Below, piece after piece: positions 28,108-37,005 of a stretch of 64,000 bases of DNA (the first letter of the stretch is position 1; each line of letters begins with the position of its first letter). The position numbers and the translations under genes are program-made. Below the pieces are notes generated by a model. The model saw nothing but the letters and a program-made list of their open reading frames with translations. It ran no database searches and was not told the DNA's origin. Location of the stretch: contig NZ_JAPDHZ010000006.1 of NCBI RefSeq assembly GCF_029525555.1, forward strand, positions 1-64,000. The letters run 5' to 3'. The DNA comes from Cohnella ginsengisoli. Lineage in GTDB: Bacteria; Bacillota; Bacilli; Paenibacillales; Paenibacillaceae.

Positions 28108-28854
28108 CTATCTCCAGCCTGAGCCAGGGGGATAGGGAACCGCCGCGGGTCCCTGCTGCGGCATGACGCTTTGCGGCATCACGCCCGGCATCGTGCCCGG
28201 ATACATCGGACCCGGCGACGCCGCGCCTTGCACCGCAGCATGCGGATAGCCCGCCTGCGCGGATGCGCCCTGCACCGCGCCCGCCGCCGGCGAGCAGCCC
28301 GGAGGCGGGCCGAGGATGACCGGCTTCTGGAGCGGGGCGACGGCTTGAGCGTACGTAGCGGGATTGATACAGTAGGCGCGAGCCGCGACTTCGGGCGGCA
28401 GCGTGCGCAGGAAGTCTCCCGCGTACACGATGTCGGGCGTAGGGACGTCGAAAATCGTCAGCAGGTGCGTGTGGTCGGTCAGCGCCACGAGCCAGTGGAA
28501 CCAGCCCAGCGGGAACTGCGAGACTTGGCCGGGTTTGAGCCGATACGTCATGAGTTCCTGGGTAAACGGATTGAAGACGGACGTCTGGATCTCGCCGCTG
28601 ATCAAGAAGACGAGTTCGGTAGCGTTGGTGTGCCAGTGCGGCGAGACCACGACGCCTTGGCTCATATAAATATTGAAGAATCCGGTTCTGACGGCGGGCA
28701 GTTGATCGGCGAACAGCTGCGTGATGACGTTTTGTTCGTTTTTGGCATAATTGACCTTCTGGGTCGAATCGGCAGACAGGTTCAGGGACGGCGATTGAAG
28801 CACCGGCGTCTGCAGCGCCGTCGTCTGGAGCACCGTGGATTCGGCATATGACAT
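28108..28854 (-). CDS. Cupin domain protein with proline/glycine-rich tail
   Basis: 248 residues. One cupin barrel spans about 35-165, with metal-ligand histidines in VSPHWHTNATELVFLISGE and the second cupin motif around PLGWFHWLVALTDHTHLL, close to the oxalate decarboxylase/germin type. The last 60 residues are a low-complexity tail of G, P, M, A and Q (GYPHAAVQGAASPGPMYPG), reminiscent of spore-coat or exosporium proteins. ATG at 28854 follows GGGAGG; an upstream in-frame ATG at 28890 lacks such a site. Function unknown; a spore-coat association is only a possibility. Confidence 0.75.
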   Translation of the reverse strand: MSYAESTVLQTTALQTPVLQSPSLNLSADSTQKVNYAKNEQNVITQLFADQLPAVRTGFFNIYMSQGVVVSPHWHTNATELVFLISGEIQTSVFNPFTQELMTYRLKPGQVSQFPLGWFHWLVALTDHTHLLTIFDVPTPDIVYAGDFLRTLPPEVAARAYCINPATYAQAVAPLQKPVILGPPPGCSPAAGAVQGASAQAGYPHAAVQGAASPGPMYPGTMPGVMPQSVMPQQGPAAVPYPPGSGWR

Positions 28855-29011
28855 CTTCCATACCTCCCGCGTAGGCGATTCGGATCGCATCGCAGAAGTA
28901 TATGAGGCAGCCGGGGAAGTCAGTCCGACATTTTCTTCAAAAAAAACTCGTCCGGCTCGATAAAATTCGAGCTTGTCCCGGTCAGTCGTCCGGGCGTCAT
29001 GCCGTCTCTCC

Positions 29012-29821
29012 CTATTCCGCCTCGCCCAGTCCCGCCCGAACCGTCCGCAGCAGCTCGTCTCGATTGTCCGGATGGCAGGCGATCAGATAGGGCTCCGCTT
29101 GCATCCCCGTAAACGGCCTTCCCTCGAAGTCTACGACGATGCCTCCGGCTTCTTTTACCATCAGGATGCCCGAGTACAGATCATCGCCTTCGGAATTGTA
29201 CAGCACGATCCCGTCGATATCGCCTTTAGCGAGCAAGCACCACTGCAGCGTCGGCGCCCACAGCCGCATCATGCGCTTGAAGCTGACGTCGAGATGATGG
29301 CGCAGCCGGACCGCGCGCGGATCGTTGCGTACGGCGTGGCCCTGTATCCAACCGATATTGGCTTTGGAGAGCCGCGCGGCCGGCTTGACCTGCATCGGCT
29401 TCCCGTTGACGAACGCGCCCTCGCCGGCTGACGAGACGAACAACCTGTCGGTGAGCGGTTCGTAGACGACGCCGAGTACGGGCTCGCGCTTGTACAAAAG
29501 CGTGATCGACGTTGCGAATGCAGGCAAGCCGATCGCGAAGTTGTTCGTGCCGTCCAGCGGATCGATGAGCCACAGCCAGTCGCTCTCCCCGCCGAGGCTT
29601 CCCGCCTCCTCGCTATGGATGGCATGGTCCGCAAAAGTAGACTGGATCCCCGGCAGAATAATCGCTTCCGTCAGAAGATCGACCTCCGTGACGACATCGC
29701 CGTAATCGTCTTTGTCCGTCACCTCCGCGATATCGTCGAATCGCTCCAGCGCGACGGCTCCGGCTTGCCGGATGAGCCGCCCCGCCAATATTCTCGCTTG
29801 TTGAATGACGTTTTGATCCAT
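29012..29821 (-). CDS. Inositol monophosphatase family protein
   Basis: 269 residues of the FIG/IMPase superfamily, Mg-dependent sugar or nucleotide phosphatases. Motifs: GDVVTEVDLLTE, the metal-binding WLIDPLDGTNNFAIGLP at about 80-96, and GDDLYSGILMVKEAGG near the end with the last metal aspartate. MDQNVIQQARILAG at 29821 is preferred over the extended MKSGCL start at 29839, although neither has a strong ribosome site. It may act on inositol phosphate or on 3'-phosphoadenosine phosphate; sequence alone does not decide. Confidence 0.88.
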   Translation of the reverse strand: MDQNVIQQARILAGRLIRQAGAVALERFDDIAEVTDKDDYGDVVTEVDLLTEAIILPGIQSTFADHAIHSEEAGSLGGESDWLWLIDPLDGTNNFAIGLPAFATSITLLYKREPVLGVVYEPLTDRLFVSSAGEGAFVNGKPMQVKPAARLSKANIGWIQGHAVRNDPRAVRLRHHLDVSFKRMMRLWAPTLQWCLLAKGDIDGIVLYNSEGDDLYSGILMVKEAGGIVVDFEGRPFTGMQAEPYLIACHPDNRDELLRTVRAGLGEAE

Positions 29822-29904
29822 GAGACACCCCGATTTCAATGGTTATAATAGAATAGAGTCGTAGCTGGACGGCCGAGGCCGATCAAACCCGCGGGAGGTA
29901 CGCC

Positions 29905-30387
29905 ATGAAAACCTTTTTTCAATACAACTGGATCGTTCGCGAGCAATGGTACGCATGGTGCGAAGAGGTACCGGAAGAGGAACTGCTTAAAGTTCGCACA
30001 GGCGGCGTCGGGAGCATTCTGAAAACGCTGTTCCATATCGCGGACGTGGAATACAGCTGGATCATGTTCATGCAGGACCGGCCGGATTTCCAAGATCCGT
30101 TCGAAATGTACGGCTCGCTCGATCAAGTCCGGGCGCTGGACCGCAGGCTGCGTCCCGACGTCGAGGCATTCGTGACGGCTTGGGATCCGTCCATGGAGAA
30201 GCGGCCGCTGCCAAGCACGCGTCCTGACGGCACGTCGGAGGTGCACGCCTGGGGCGAAGTGATGCGGCACGTCATCGCGCACGAGATTCACCATGTCGGG
30301 CAGCTGTCCGTATGGGCAAGGGAGATTGGGCGCGCGCCGGTGTCGGCCAATCTGATACGCAAGGGATTAATTGTACCGTCGACGTGA
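29905..30387 (+). CDS. DinB/YfiT-family metal-binding protein
   Basis: 160 residues forming the DinB four-helix bundle. The three metal-ligand histidines are at about 44 (LFHIADVEYSW) and in the closing HEIHHVGQLSVW near residue 125. The family contains thiol-dependent transferases and stress-induced proteins of uncertain activity; bacillithiol-dependent members occur in Firmicutes. ATG at 29905 follows GGGAGG. It is divergent from the IMPase gene with about 80 bases between. Confidence 0.88.
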   Translation: MKTFFQYNWIVREQWYAWCEEVPEEELLKVRTGGVGSILKTLFHIADVEYSWIMFMQDRPDFQDPFEMYGSLDQVRALDRRLRPDVEAFVTAWDPSMEKRPLPSTRPDGTSEVHAWGEVMRHVIAHEIHHVGQLSVWAREIGRAPVSANLIRKGLIVPST

Positions 30388-30398
30388 CGAAGATCGCG

Positions 30399-30932
30399 TT
30401 ATTCTTTGTTCGCTCCCGTTAGATCTTTGATCAAGTAAAGCAGCAGGTCATCGTCAACGGCGACAGTCTGTCCCGGGGCGACCGCTCGGTTTTTATACAT
30501 GATGCCTTGTCCGTCCAGGACATAACCGCGCTTGGCATACAAAATCTGTGCTGCCCCATAATCCCGGTACAGACCGACGCCTAATCCTATGTATGCGGAG
30601 CTGCGCGAAGCGGTATCCTCCAGCTCCTGCAGCATGCGGCTCGCAATGCCTAATCTTCGGTAAGCAGGGAGCACGTCCAAAGCGTTAACCTCAGGTATGC
30701 CCGCTTCGGCGAAACCCGGATACTCCGAGCGATACAGCAGATGGCAGCACCCGGCCACGTTGCCGTCTACTTTGGCGATCAGCGTGGTTCTCAAACCTTG
30801 GCGGTTCTCCTCGAGGCACCGATTATCATACTGGCCGGGGCGATACCACGGATACGTACGGGAAAATGCAGCGTCTAGCTCGCGTACTTCGGCTTCCTCA
30901 GCCAGCTGTTTGATGACGATCTCCTGAGCCAT
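30399..30932 (-). CDS. GNAT family N-acetyltransferase
   Basis: 177 residues. The acetyl-CoA-binding motif A is visible as NALDVLPAYRRLGIASRMLQ, followed by GLGVGLYRDYGAAQILYAKR of motif B. The substrate is unknown. ATG at 30932 has CAGGAGG upstream. It converges on the DinB gene with an 11-base gap, and no terminator separates them. Confidence 0.85.
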   Translation of the reverse strand: MAQEIVIKQLAEEAEVRELDAAFSRTYPWYRPGQYDNRCLEENRQGLRTTLIAKVDGNVAGCCHLLYRSEYPGFAEAGIPEVNALDVLPAYRRLGIASRMLQELEDTASRSSAYIGLGVGLYRDYGAAQILYAKRGYVLDGQGIMYKNRAVAPGQTVAVDDDLLLYLIKDLTGANKE

Positions 30933-31415
30933 GGGCTGCCTCCTGTTTCTCTGTCACGGTATCCCGATGTTGCGGCTGCATACGAACAGTAGCTTTATCG
31001 CATAATTGCCATCAATTCATCGGCTTAATGTCCGAGCACCTCATGCGCTTACTTAACTTCCTGTATGATACAAATGCAAAACTAGCATATCGCATAACCT
31101 CGCACATGGGAACGCATCGGATTCAACTAAATCACAACGATTCCTAAAACGAACAGCAGTCCGGCCAGCGTGCCGCTCGCCGTGACGACCGAGCCGCCGG
31201 ACGCCGAAGCGCCGACGCTGGCCTACACGATTAGGTTTACAATCCCCGCTCCGTCGTTTAAGATAGATAGTAACTGCATATCGGGATTTACCGGAGGAGC
31301 CTGCCACTTGGTGGGCTTCTCTTTGCTTTTTTCGGCCTCTCCAAGTGGAATTCGGGCATACGCCGGACGGTTGCGGACATCCTATTTTCCATCAATTGTA
31401 TAGGGGGAGGTTCTT
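30933..31415. other. Intergenic region and long leader before nhaD-like gene
   Basis: 480 bases without a credible gene. CCACTTGG at 31304-31311 pairs with CCAAGTGG at 31341-31348 around a 29-base loop, and the preceding ACCGGAGGAGCC stretch could fold with it. The leader may therefore be structured and regulatory, but I do not recognise a known riboswitch class. Remnants of hydrophobic reading on the minus strand near 31140-31190 are too short to call. Confidence 0.35.
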
Positions 31416-32696
31416 ATGGAGCAGCAAGCCATTTGGGCAATCGGCATTTTTCTAGTCATTTATGCGCTTATTATCTCGGAGAAGATCCACCGGACAATCG
31501 TCGCCATGATCGGGGGCCTGCTCATGGTCGTCCTCGGCATCGTCCATCAGGAGACGGCGGTCCATCACATCGACTTCAACACGCTGGGCCTGTTGATCGG
31601 CATGATGATCATCGTGAGCACGACGGCCGAGACGGGGGTATTCAAGTATATCGCCGTTCTGGCGGCCAAGAAGGCGAAGGGCGAGCCCGTCCGCATCCTC
31701 GTCCTGCTATCGCTGATCACCGCGGTCGGTTCCGCATTCCTGGACAACGTGACGACGGTGCTGCTGATGGTACCCGTGACCTTCAGCATTACGCGGCAGC
31801 TGCGCGCCAATCCGGTGCCGTTTCTGGTGACGCAGATCATCGCCTCGAATGTCGGAGGGACCGCGACGCTGATCGGCGATCCGCCCAATATCATGATCGG
31901 CAGCGCCGTTAAGGAACTGACGTTCATGGCGTTCATCAACAATTTGGCGCCCGTCGCCGTCGTCGTCATGGCCGCCTACGTGCCGCTTTTTATCTGGATG
32001 TTCCGCAAAAAAATCCAAACGACGGACGAACTGAAGCGCGGCGTCATGGAGATGAAAGAAAAGGAGCTCATCTCCGATCCGAAGCTGCTGCGGAAGTGCT
32101 TGATCGTGCTGGGTCTGACGCTGGTCGGCTTTTTCACCCATCAGCTGTTCCATCTCGAATCCGCCACGGTCGCCTTGGCCGGCGCTTTTGTCCTGCTGCT
32201 GCTCACCGGCGAGCATATGATGGAGCAGGCGTTCACGAAGGTCGAGTGGATGACCATCTTCTTCTTCGTCGGTCTTTTCGTGCTCGTGTCCGGCCTGATC
32301 GAGACGGGCGTCATCGCCGAGCTGGCGAAGCAAGCGATCGATCTGACGGGCGGCGACCTGGTCGCGACCTCGCTGCTCATCCTTTGGCTGAGCGCGATCG
32401 CCTCCGCGTTTCTCGACAATATCCCGTTCGTCGCCACGATGATCCCGATGATTCAGGAGATGGGCAACATGGGCGTCAGCAACCTCGAGCCGCTCTGGTG
32501 GAGCCTGGCGCTGGGCGCGTGTCTGGGCGGCAACGGATCGCTCATCGGCGCGAGCGCGAACCTGATCGTTGCCGGCATGTCCGGCAAAGAAGGATATCCC
32601 ATTCGGTTCGTCCAATTCCTAAAGATCGGATTTCCGCTCATGCTACTGTCCATCCTCATATCGAGCGTATACGTCTATTTTCGTTATTTAATCTAG
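31416..32696 (+). CDS. ArsB/NhaD family ion transporter
   Basis: 426 residues with 11-12 membrane helices, ion transporter superfamily. Recognisable segments are GLLIGMMIIVSTTAETGVF, GSAFLDNVTTVLLMVPVT, and the repeated-half motifs GGTATLIGDPPNIMIGS and LGGNGSLIGASANLIVAGMS. Family members are Na+/H+ antiporters or arsenite/organic-anion transporters; the motif set fits the NhaD/P-permease-like branch. ATG at 31416 follows GGGGGAGG. A small cytosolic-type gene follows, and then a fragment repeating this protein's last 29 residues. Confidence 0.88.
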   Translation: MEQQAIWAIGIFLVIYALIISEKIHRTIVAMIGGLLMVVLGIVHQETAVHHIDFNTLGLLIGMMIIVSTTAETGVFKYIAVLAAKKAKGEPVRILVLLSLITAVGSAFLDNVTTVLLMVPVTFSITRQLRANPVPFLVTQIIASNVGGTATLIGDPPNIMIGSAVKELTFMAFINNLAPVAVVVMAAYVPLFIWMFRKKIQTTDELKRGVMEMKEKELISDPKLLRKCLIVLGLTLVGFFTHQLFHLESATVALAGAFVLLLLTGEHMMEQAFTKVEWMTIFFFVGLFVLVSGLIETGVIAELAKQAIDLTGGDLVATSLLILWLSAIASAFLDNIPFVATMIPMIQEMGNMGVSNLEPLWWSLALGACLGGNGSLIGASANLIVAGMSGKEGYPIRFVQFLKIGFPLMLLSILISSVYVYFRYLI

Positions 32697-32715
32697 ATTC
32701 AAGGGGGGCCAGGGC

Positions 32716-33000
32716 ATGTTAAACTATCGCTTCGACGAAACTGCGCTGCAAATCGGCGAGTCCGCGAACGAGAACGACGTAGAGTTCCGAATTGTCCTCG
32801 CGACGGACGATCCGTCGATTGCGGCGGGCCTTAAGCGGGTCCGGCAGGAATTCGACGAGAACCGCGTGTACACCGACGTGCTGTTCTACCATTATCCGAA
32901 TCATGAATATAAAGTGATCGTTCGCAAGGATTATTATGTGGACTTCGTGCTCGAGCTGATGAAGCAGCGGCTCCTGAAGAGCGTGGCTTGGGCGGACTAA
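32716..33000 (+). CDS. Hypothetical protein next to the transporter
   Basis: 94 residues, soluble, with alternating alpha/beta character (DVEFRIVLATDDPSIAAGLK, YHYPNHEYKVIVRKDYY). No family is recognised. ATG at 32716 follows AGGGGGG. It lies 19 bases after the transporter stop and is probably co-transcribed, so a small regulatory or accessory role with the transporter is possible. Confidence 0.65.
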   Translation: MLNYRFDETALQIGESANENDVEFRIVLATDDPSIAAGLKRVRQEFDENRVYTDVLFYHYPNHEYKVIVRKDYYVDFVLELMKQRLLKSVAWAD

Positions 33001-33097
33001 AGCGGGATGACGCTGCCGGTCAAGGCGTGGATCATGAAGCGGAGCGGATACTGTCCTTATCGTTGAAAATCGACGGTATATACGAGCGGAATGCCTG

Positions 33098-33186
33098 CGC
33101 GTTCAGTATCTTAAGGTGGGCTTTCCGCTCATGCTGCTGTCCGTAGTTATCTCCAGCGTGTATGTGTATTTGCGATACCTCATCTA
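33098..33186 (+). pseudogene. Remnant of a second ArsB/NhaD gene (C-terminus)
   Basis: The frame reads QYLKVGFPLMLLSVVISSVY followed by VYLRYLI and a stop. It matches the last 29 residues of the intact transporter (QFLKIGFPLMLLSILISSVY, then VYFRYLI) with only conservative changes. No upstream part is preserved beyond a few ambiguous codons. It must be the tail of a tandem paralogue lost by deletion. Confidence 0.8.
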
Positions 33187-33205
33187 GGCTCGAGGAGGCT
33201 ACTCG

Positions 33206-33606
33206 ATGAAGCGCACCGACAAATACGTCCTGTATCTGCTCTATCTTGTTCTGTTTGGCGCCCCGATGGTCGCGACGTTTTATGCGGCGGACGGGGTGGA
33301 TCATCTGTACGTGTCCTTGATCGTGATCTTGACGAGCATCGGATTCCGTTATCGGCAGGATATCAGGCGAGAAGACTACGCGGTGTATAAAATCGCCGGA
33401 CGAATGTGGCATAGAAGTTTCGTCTGGGAGCTGATCCTGATTCCCGTCGTCTTAGGTCTGCTGCTAGGCGTGTTGGAAGGGGGGGAGCGATGGCGCAGCG
33501 AGGCATGGTTCTCGGCTTTTCCATATCGGCGGGACATCTGCTGTTTGAAACGGGAGAGCGACTCTACCTCCGCAGGATCGTGAAGCGCACGGTGCAAGCC
33601 GGCTGA
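33206..33606 (+). CDS. Hypothetical membrane protein, frame break
   Basis: About 133 residues if the G7 run at 33479-33485 is corrected to G8 (or G5), which continues VLGLLLGVLEGG into AMAQRGMVLGFSISAGHLLF and a basic end. Two N-terminal hydrophobic helices (YVLYLLYLVLFGAPMVATFY, LYVSLIVILTSIGFRY) and one or two later ones are seen. The ATG follows CGAGGAGG. It directly follows the transporter remnant. No family is recognised. Confidence 0.6.
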
Positions 33607-33610
33607 GCCG

Positions 33611-34033
33611 CTAGGTTAGCTTTTGCAGTTTAAAAGTAAACTTCCATGTCGCAGTCTCGCCGGAATAGCGGCCTCGGTTTTCCGTCACGACCACGCTTAA
33701 CGCCTTGTTTGTCGTCTTCCCAATCGAAGAAGCTTTGACGGAAGCCGTGGACTCGCCGTCTTCGGGGATCTTGTCTTGCTCCTCCGCATAAGCGTCCAAA
33801 TGAATCGTTTCGGAGGCTTTGAGCGTCAAGGTGACGGAGGAACCTGCCGATACTTCCTTCCCGTTTATCTTAGCGACGGTCAGCCACTCATTTCCTACGT
33901 GATTGTTTTCGACCAGCTTGACCGACACGACTGTCACCTTGATCTTAACCGACTTTTCCGCGGCATAAATGGGTTGAACGAGCAGCATGAGCATGAGCGA
34001 CAGCGCCGTCACGAACTTCATAAGCTTCGGCAT
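33611..34033 (-). CDS. Putative exported protein
   Basis: 140 residues with a signal peptide (MKFVTALSLMLMLLVQPIYA, cleavage before AEKS). The mature part is a single beta-rich domain (SVKIKVTVVSVKLVENNHVG, GRYSGETATWKFTFKLQK), threonine- and lysine-rich, resembling a small immunoglobulin-like or C2-like sandwich. No family is assigned. It is the second gene of a minus-strand pair, its start overlapping the end of the membrane protein gene by 16 bases. Confidence 0.7.
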   Translation of the reverse strand: MPKLMKFVTALSLMLMLLVQPIYAAEKSVKIKVTVVSVKLVENNHVGNEWLTVAKINGKEVSAGSSVTLTLKASETIHLDAYAEEQDKIPEDGESTASVKASSIGKTTNKALSVVVTENRGRYSGETATWKFTFKLQKLT

Positions 34034-34314
34034 AGAGAGTGCTTCCCTCCGTATCGAACTTTAGGTATGGTTTCGTTATTTTTTTTGGGCCGCAAGAGAA
34101 CAAACATCAGCATGTATAGGATAAACGCAACAAGGCCTAAGGCGATGTTTCCTGCCCATCCAATATGGTAAACGACGAACGTCGTATCGTGAAAAGCAAA
34201 GTCGCCAGTATCGTTCGTGCTTAATAGATGCGATGCGGCAGCGAGCAACAGATGAGCCGGCGCCGGGAACGCGACCGCGATTCCCATGCCAAAAAGCCAT
34301 GCACGCCCGGTCAT
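34018..34314 (-). CDS. Small membrane protein
   Basis: 98 residues with two or three hydrophobic helices (GMGIAVAFPAPAHLLLAAAS and NIALGLVAFILYMLMFVLL) and a basic cytoplasmic end. It is cotranscribed with the exported protein gene, overlapping its start by 16 bases. Function unknown. Confidence 0.6.
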   Translation of the reverse strand: MTGRAWLFGMGIAVAFPAPAHLLLAAASHLLSTNDTGDFAFHDTTFVVYHIGWAGNIALGLVAFILYMLMFVLLRPKKNNETIPKVRYGGKHSLCRSL

Positions 34315-34405
34315 TCGCGTTCCTGCCTGTCGAGAGATCTATTCGGATCATATTTTGAATAAGGAGGTTCGTCAATACCGTGCTTGCGGGACCGGCGGGA
34401 TTCGC

Positions 34406-35494
34406 TTAAGAGCCTGCGACAGACAGCTCCGCGCCAGAAGCCTGTTCCGTGCGCCGGTCCTTCGCCCGGAGCACCGCCCAGCTTATACCAGCGCTCGCTA
34501 GCAGGATCGTACCCAGCGCGAGGGCGTCTTGGGCGAGAAACGGCACGCCGAAGCCCAGATCCATGAGTCCCTCGACCGCGTAGGTAGCGGGGAGATAATG
34601 GCCGAGCGATTCGTAGAAGGCGCTCAGCATTTGTCTCGGGACGATCGTGCCCGAGGTGACGAGCTGCAGCGAGAGCATCGCCATGTTGGCGAACATGCCC
34701 GCCATGCCCAGCGCGATGAGGAACATTTGCGCGAAAAACATGAAAGTGAGCAGGATCAGGAAGTGGAACAGCCAGAAGGCGCCGAACCCGTTCTCCATTT
34801 GTCCGCCCAGCGCCCGCATGAGCGAGGAGCCCGCGAGCGAGATGATCAGCGCGGCGATCAGGATGAGGCTCGCTCGCACGGCGAAGTGCTGTCGGCGCGA
34901 GATCGCCTGGCCGATCGCCATCGACGCCTGGTGAACGTTCATCGCCATCAGCATGGCGCCGACGTAGGAGGCGAGCACGAGCATCATCGGCACCATCTGA
35001 TTGTTCATGCCGTTCACAGGATGGACGATTTGCATCTCTGTCTTAAGCTGCGCGGCGTCCGGCGATGCGAGCCGATCCAACTGCGCGTTCAGCTTCGCGA
35101 CGACACTGTCGATCACGCCTTTCGTTACCTGCGGATTCGCCTGATTGACCGTATAGCGAATGGCCTTCCGCGCATCGGGCGAGCCAAGGGACTCGGCAAA
35201 TCGCGCGGGGATGGTGATGACCAGATGCGTCTTTCGCTCGTCCAGCTCCCGAAGGGCGATGGCTTTGGACGGCGTCGTCACATCGAACGGCATCTGCTTC
35301 AACTGAGCGACGAGCGCCTCCGCGGCCGCGCCGTCTTCGTTGACGACGGCGATCCGCAGCTGCGAGGTCCGGTCCAGCACGCCGTCATAGGAGGTCATCC
35401 AGCAGACGATGAAGATGATCTGCGCCATCAGGGCGGCGACGATGGCTACGATGGTTTGCGGCTTCTTCAGATAAAGTCGGAATGCGGTTTTCAT
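34406..35494 (-). CDS. YhgE/Pip or ABC-2 type membrane protein
   Basis: 362 residues with one N-terminal helix (TIVAIVAALMAQIIFIVCWM) and an extracytoplasmic domain of about 170 residues with LRIAVVNEDGAAAEALVAQL. Five C-terminal helices follow, containing VPMMLVLASYVGAMLMAMNV and ASLILIAALIISLAGSSLMR. The layout is that of the YhgE/Pip and ABC-2 permease group (DUF3533-like). No ATPase gene is adjacent. ATG at 35494 overlaps the end of the next minus-strand gene by 4 bases, so the two are coupled. A role in export or as a drug-efflux component under the TetR gene at 37006 is possible. Confidence 0.8.
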   Translation of the reverse strand: MKTAFRLYLKKPQTIVAIVAALMAQIIFIVCWMTSYDGVLDRTSQLRIAVVNEDGAAAEALVAQLKQMPFDVTTPSKAIALRELDERKTHLVITIPARFAESLGSPDARKAIRYTVNQANPQVTKGVIDSVVAKLNAQLDRLASPDAAQLKTEMQIVHPVNGMNNQMVPMMLVLASYVGAMLMAMNVHQASMAIGQAISRRQHFAVRASLILIAALIISLAGSSLMRALGGQMENGFGAFWLFHFLILLTFMFFAQMFLIALGMAGMFANMAMLSLQLVTSGTIVPRQMLSAFYESLGHYLPATYAVEGLMDLGFGVPFLAQDALALGTILLASAGISWAVLRAKDRRTEQASGAELSVAGS

Positions 35495-36144
35495 AGACGA
35501 ATCACTCTTTTCCTGTTGGCGATATTTGATTTGCGTTTCAAAAGAATCCACTCGACGACGGCGAGGTTGACCGTCCAGCACAGCCATGCCGACAGGCGGT
35601 AAGCGGGCTCGAACGCATCGAACAGCTGCATAAGCGGAAACTGATACAGTCGCAGCGTCACGGCCGCGAAGGTGATGGCGTAGCTGCGGAGCATCCAACG
35701 GCCGTGGCGTTCGATCCGTCCGCGGGTCACGTAGAATACGGCTGCGCATGTCGTATAGAGCCAGGCCGCGTCCATCAGGAGGAAGCCGGATCGCGCCTGC
35801 CACCCGCCGCTCGCGGACAGCGATAACGGGATACCGACCAGCGAGCTTAAGACGATGCCGGCGACATAGATCTTGCCGAGCTTGCGGTGCAGCCGGACGG
35901 CCTTCGGACTGCCCGGCCGCCGGAAGATCTGCATCGGGCCGATCAGCAGCGCCAGGCTGCTCGCCGCGATGTGGACGTAGAGGAAATAGACCCAGGGGCG
36001 CAGGTGGAAGTCGGGGCTCTGAAGCTTGAACTGGACCAGTCCGGCCAGCTGCGGCGGGTAGAAGCCGTATTGGATAAGCGCGTAGGCGCATACCAAGAGT
36101 GCCGGTACGAGGACCAGCGCGTATCGCGTTTTATGCATTCGCAT
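35491..36144 (-). CDS. DUF2306 family membrane protein
   Basis: 217 residues with six to seven helices. HIAASSLALLIGPMQIF and LHRKLGKIYVAGIVLSSLVG are typical of the DUF2306 domain, with histidines in the membrane segments (RHGRWMLRSYAITFAAVTLR). The function of the family is unknown; the histidines suggest haem or metal binding in some members. It is the first gene of the coupled pair with the permease-like gene downstream. No clear ribosome site precedes it. Confidence 0.8.
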   Translation of the reverse strand: MRMHKTRYALVLVPALLVCAYALIQYGFYPPQLAGLVQFKLQSPDFHLRPWVYFLYVHIAASSLALLIGPMQIFRRPGSPKAVRLHRKLGKIYVAGIVLSSLVGIPLSLSASGGWQARSGFLLMDAAWLYTTCAAVFYVTRGRIERHGRWMLRSYAITFAAVTLRLYQFPLMQLFDAFEPAYRLSAWLCWTVNLAVVEWILLKRKSNIANRKRVIRL

Positions 36145-36341
36145 GGGACGGAATCCCCTTTAAGATAGAGTGGGCGTTAAAATTGCGTGAAGATTCTGAC
36201 TAATAAAGCCGCGACCGATCAGCCAGCGATTCGGACACTATCTATCCCACTGGCGGATACCTTGCCGGGCCAGCGAGCGCCTGTCGTCGGCGAACAGCGC
36301 CACCGCCTGCCGCCGATCGCTCGCGTTGGGTTGAACGATGC

Positions 36342-36983
36342 TCAGCCCGCACATGCCTGAACCGGTTCCGTCATAACAGCCGCGAGCTTGATGGCATTCA
36401 GGCGTCTCGCCGACCTTCTGCGATAGACGACCGTCCAGAGAATGGCGGCACCGATAAAGCCGTACAGTACGAGGTTGGACAAGGCGAGAAATTGCGCGGT
36501 GGAGAGCTCGAACGCCATATATGTACGAACCGCGGCTTCGGACAGCAGCATCATGCCCCATACGGCGCTCATCAACCGCATTACGAAGCGGAAATACGCA
36601 TACTGCCAGTTGCCTTTGAATTCCGGATTCGCGATGAACCGGCCGGCCAGGTGGAACATGAGCGGCTGCCGGAAGGCGAGCGAGACGAGGAACAGCAGCC
36701 CGACTGCGCCGGTCACCATCGACTCGCGGATAAGCAGGAGCTTCTCGCTGCCGCCGAAAGCCATCAGAACGAGTGTCAGCGCGAACGTGAACAGCATGAG
36801 TCCGCCGAAGGCGTCGAGCTTGCGATACTTCGCAAGATGCCAGGCATTCTCGATCAGCGGCACGGCCGTGGCGATGGAGAGGGCGGCGAGACCGGACATC
36901 GAGCGAGATAGCCATAGGTAGAGCAGCCAAGGGATCAAGCCATTGATGAGGAGCGTTAAGATGACTTCGCGTCGTTTGGACAT
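36342..36983 (-). CDS. VC0807-like membrane protein
   Basis: 213 residues with about six hydrophobic helices. LTLLINGLIPWLLYLWLS at the start, PLIENAWHLAKYRKLDAFGG and GSEKLLLIRESMVTGAVGLL fit the VC0807 family of uncharacterised membrane proteins, which often sit beside TetR regulators. It begins 22 bases downstream of the end of the TetR gene and is probably co-transcribed with it. Confidence 0.75.
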   Translation of the reverse strand: MSKRREVILTLLINGLIPWLLYLWLSRSMSGLAALSIATAVPLIENAWHLAKYRKLDAFGGLMLFTFALTLVLMAFGGSEKLLLIRESMVTGAVGLLFLVSLAFRQPLMFHLAGRFIANPEFKGNWQYAYFRFVMRLMSAVWGMMLLSEAAVRTYMAFELSTAQFLALSNLVLYGFIGAAILWTVVYRRRSARRLNAIKLAAVMTEPVQACAG

Positions 36984-37005
36984 GGAGAACGTATTCCTTT
37001 CCCTA

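Noticed and set aside
28082..28861. Alternative 259-codon frame over the cupin gene
   Set aside because: The other frame contains a clear cupin barrel and a good ribosome site; this one is an arginine-rich shadow.
31053..31307. Minus-strand 84-codon frame before the ion transporter
   Set aside because: No ribosome site, no domain and basic, arginine-rich composition; a hydrophobic alternative frame nearby is too short to support a gene.
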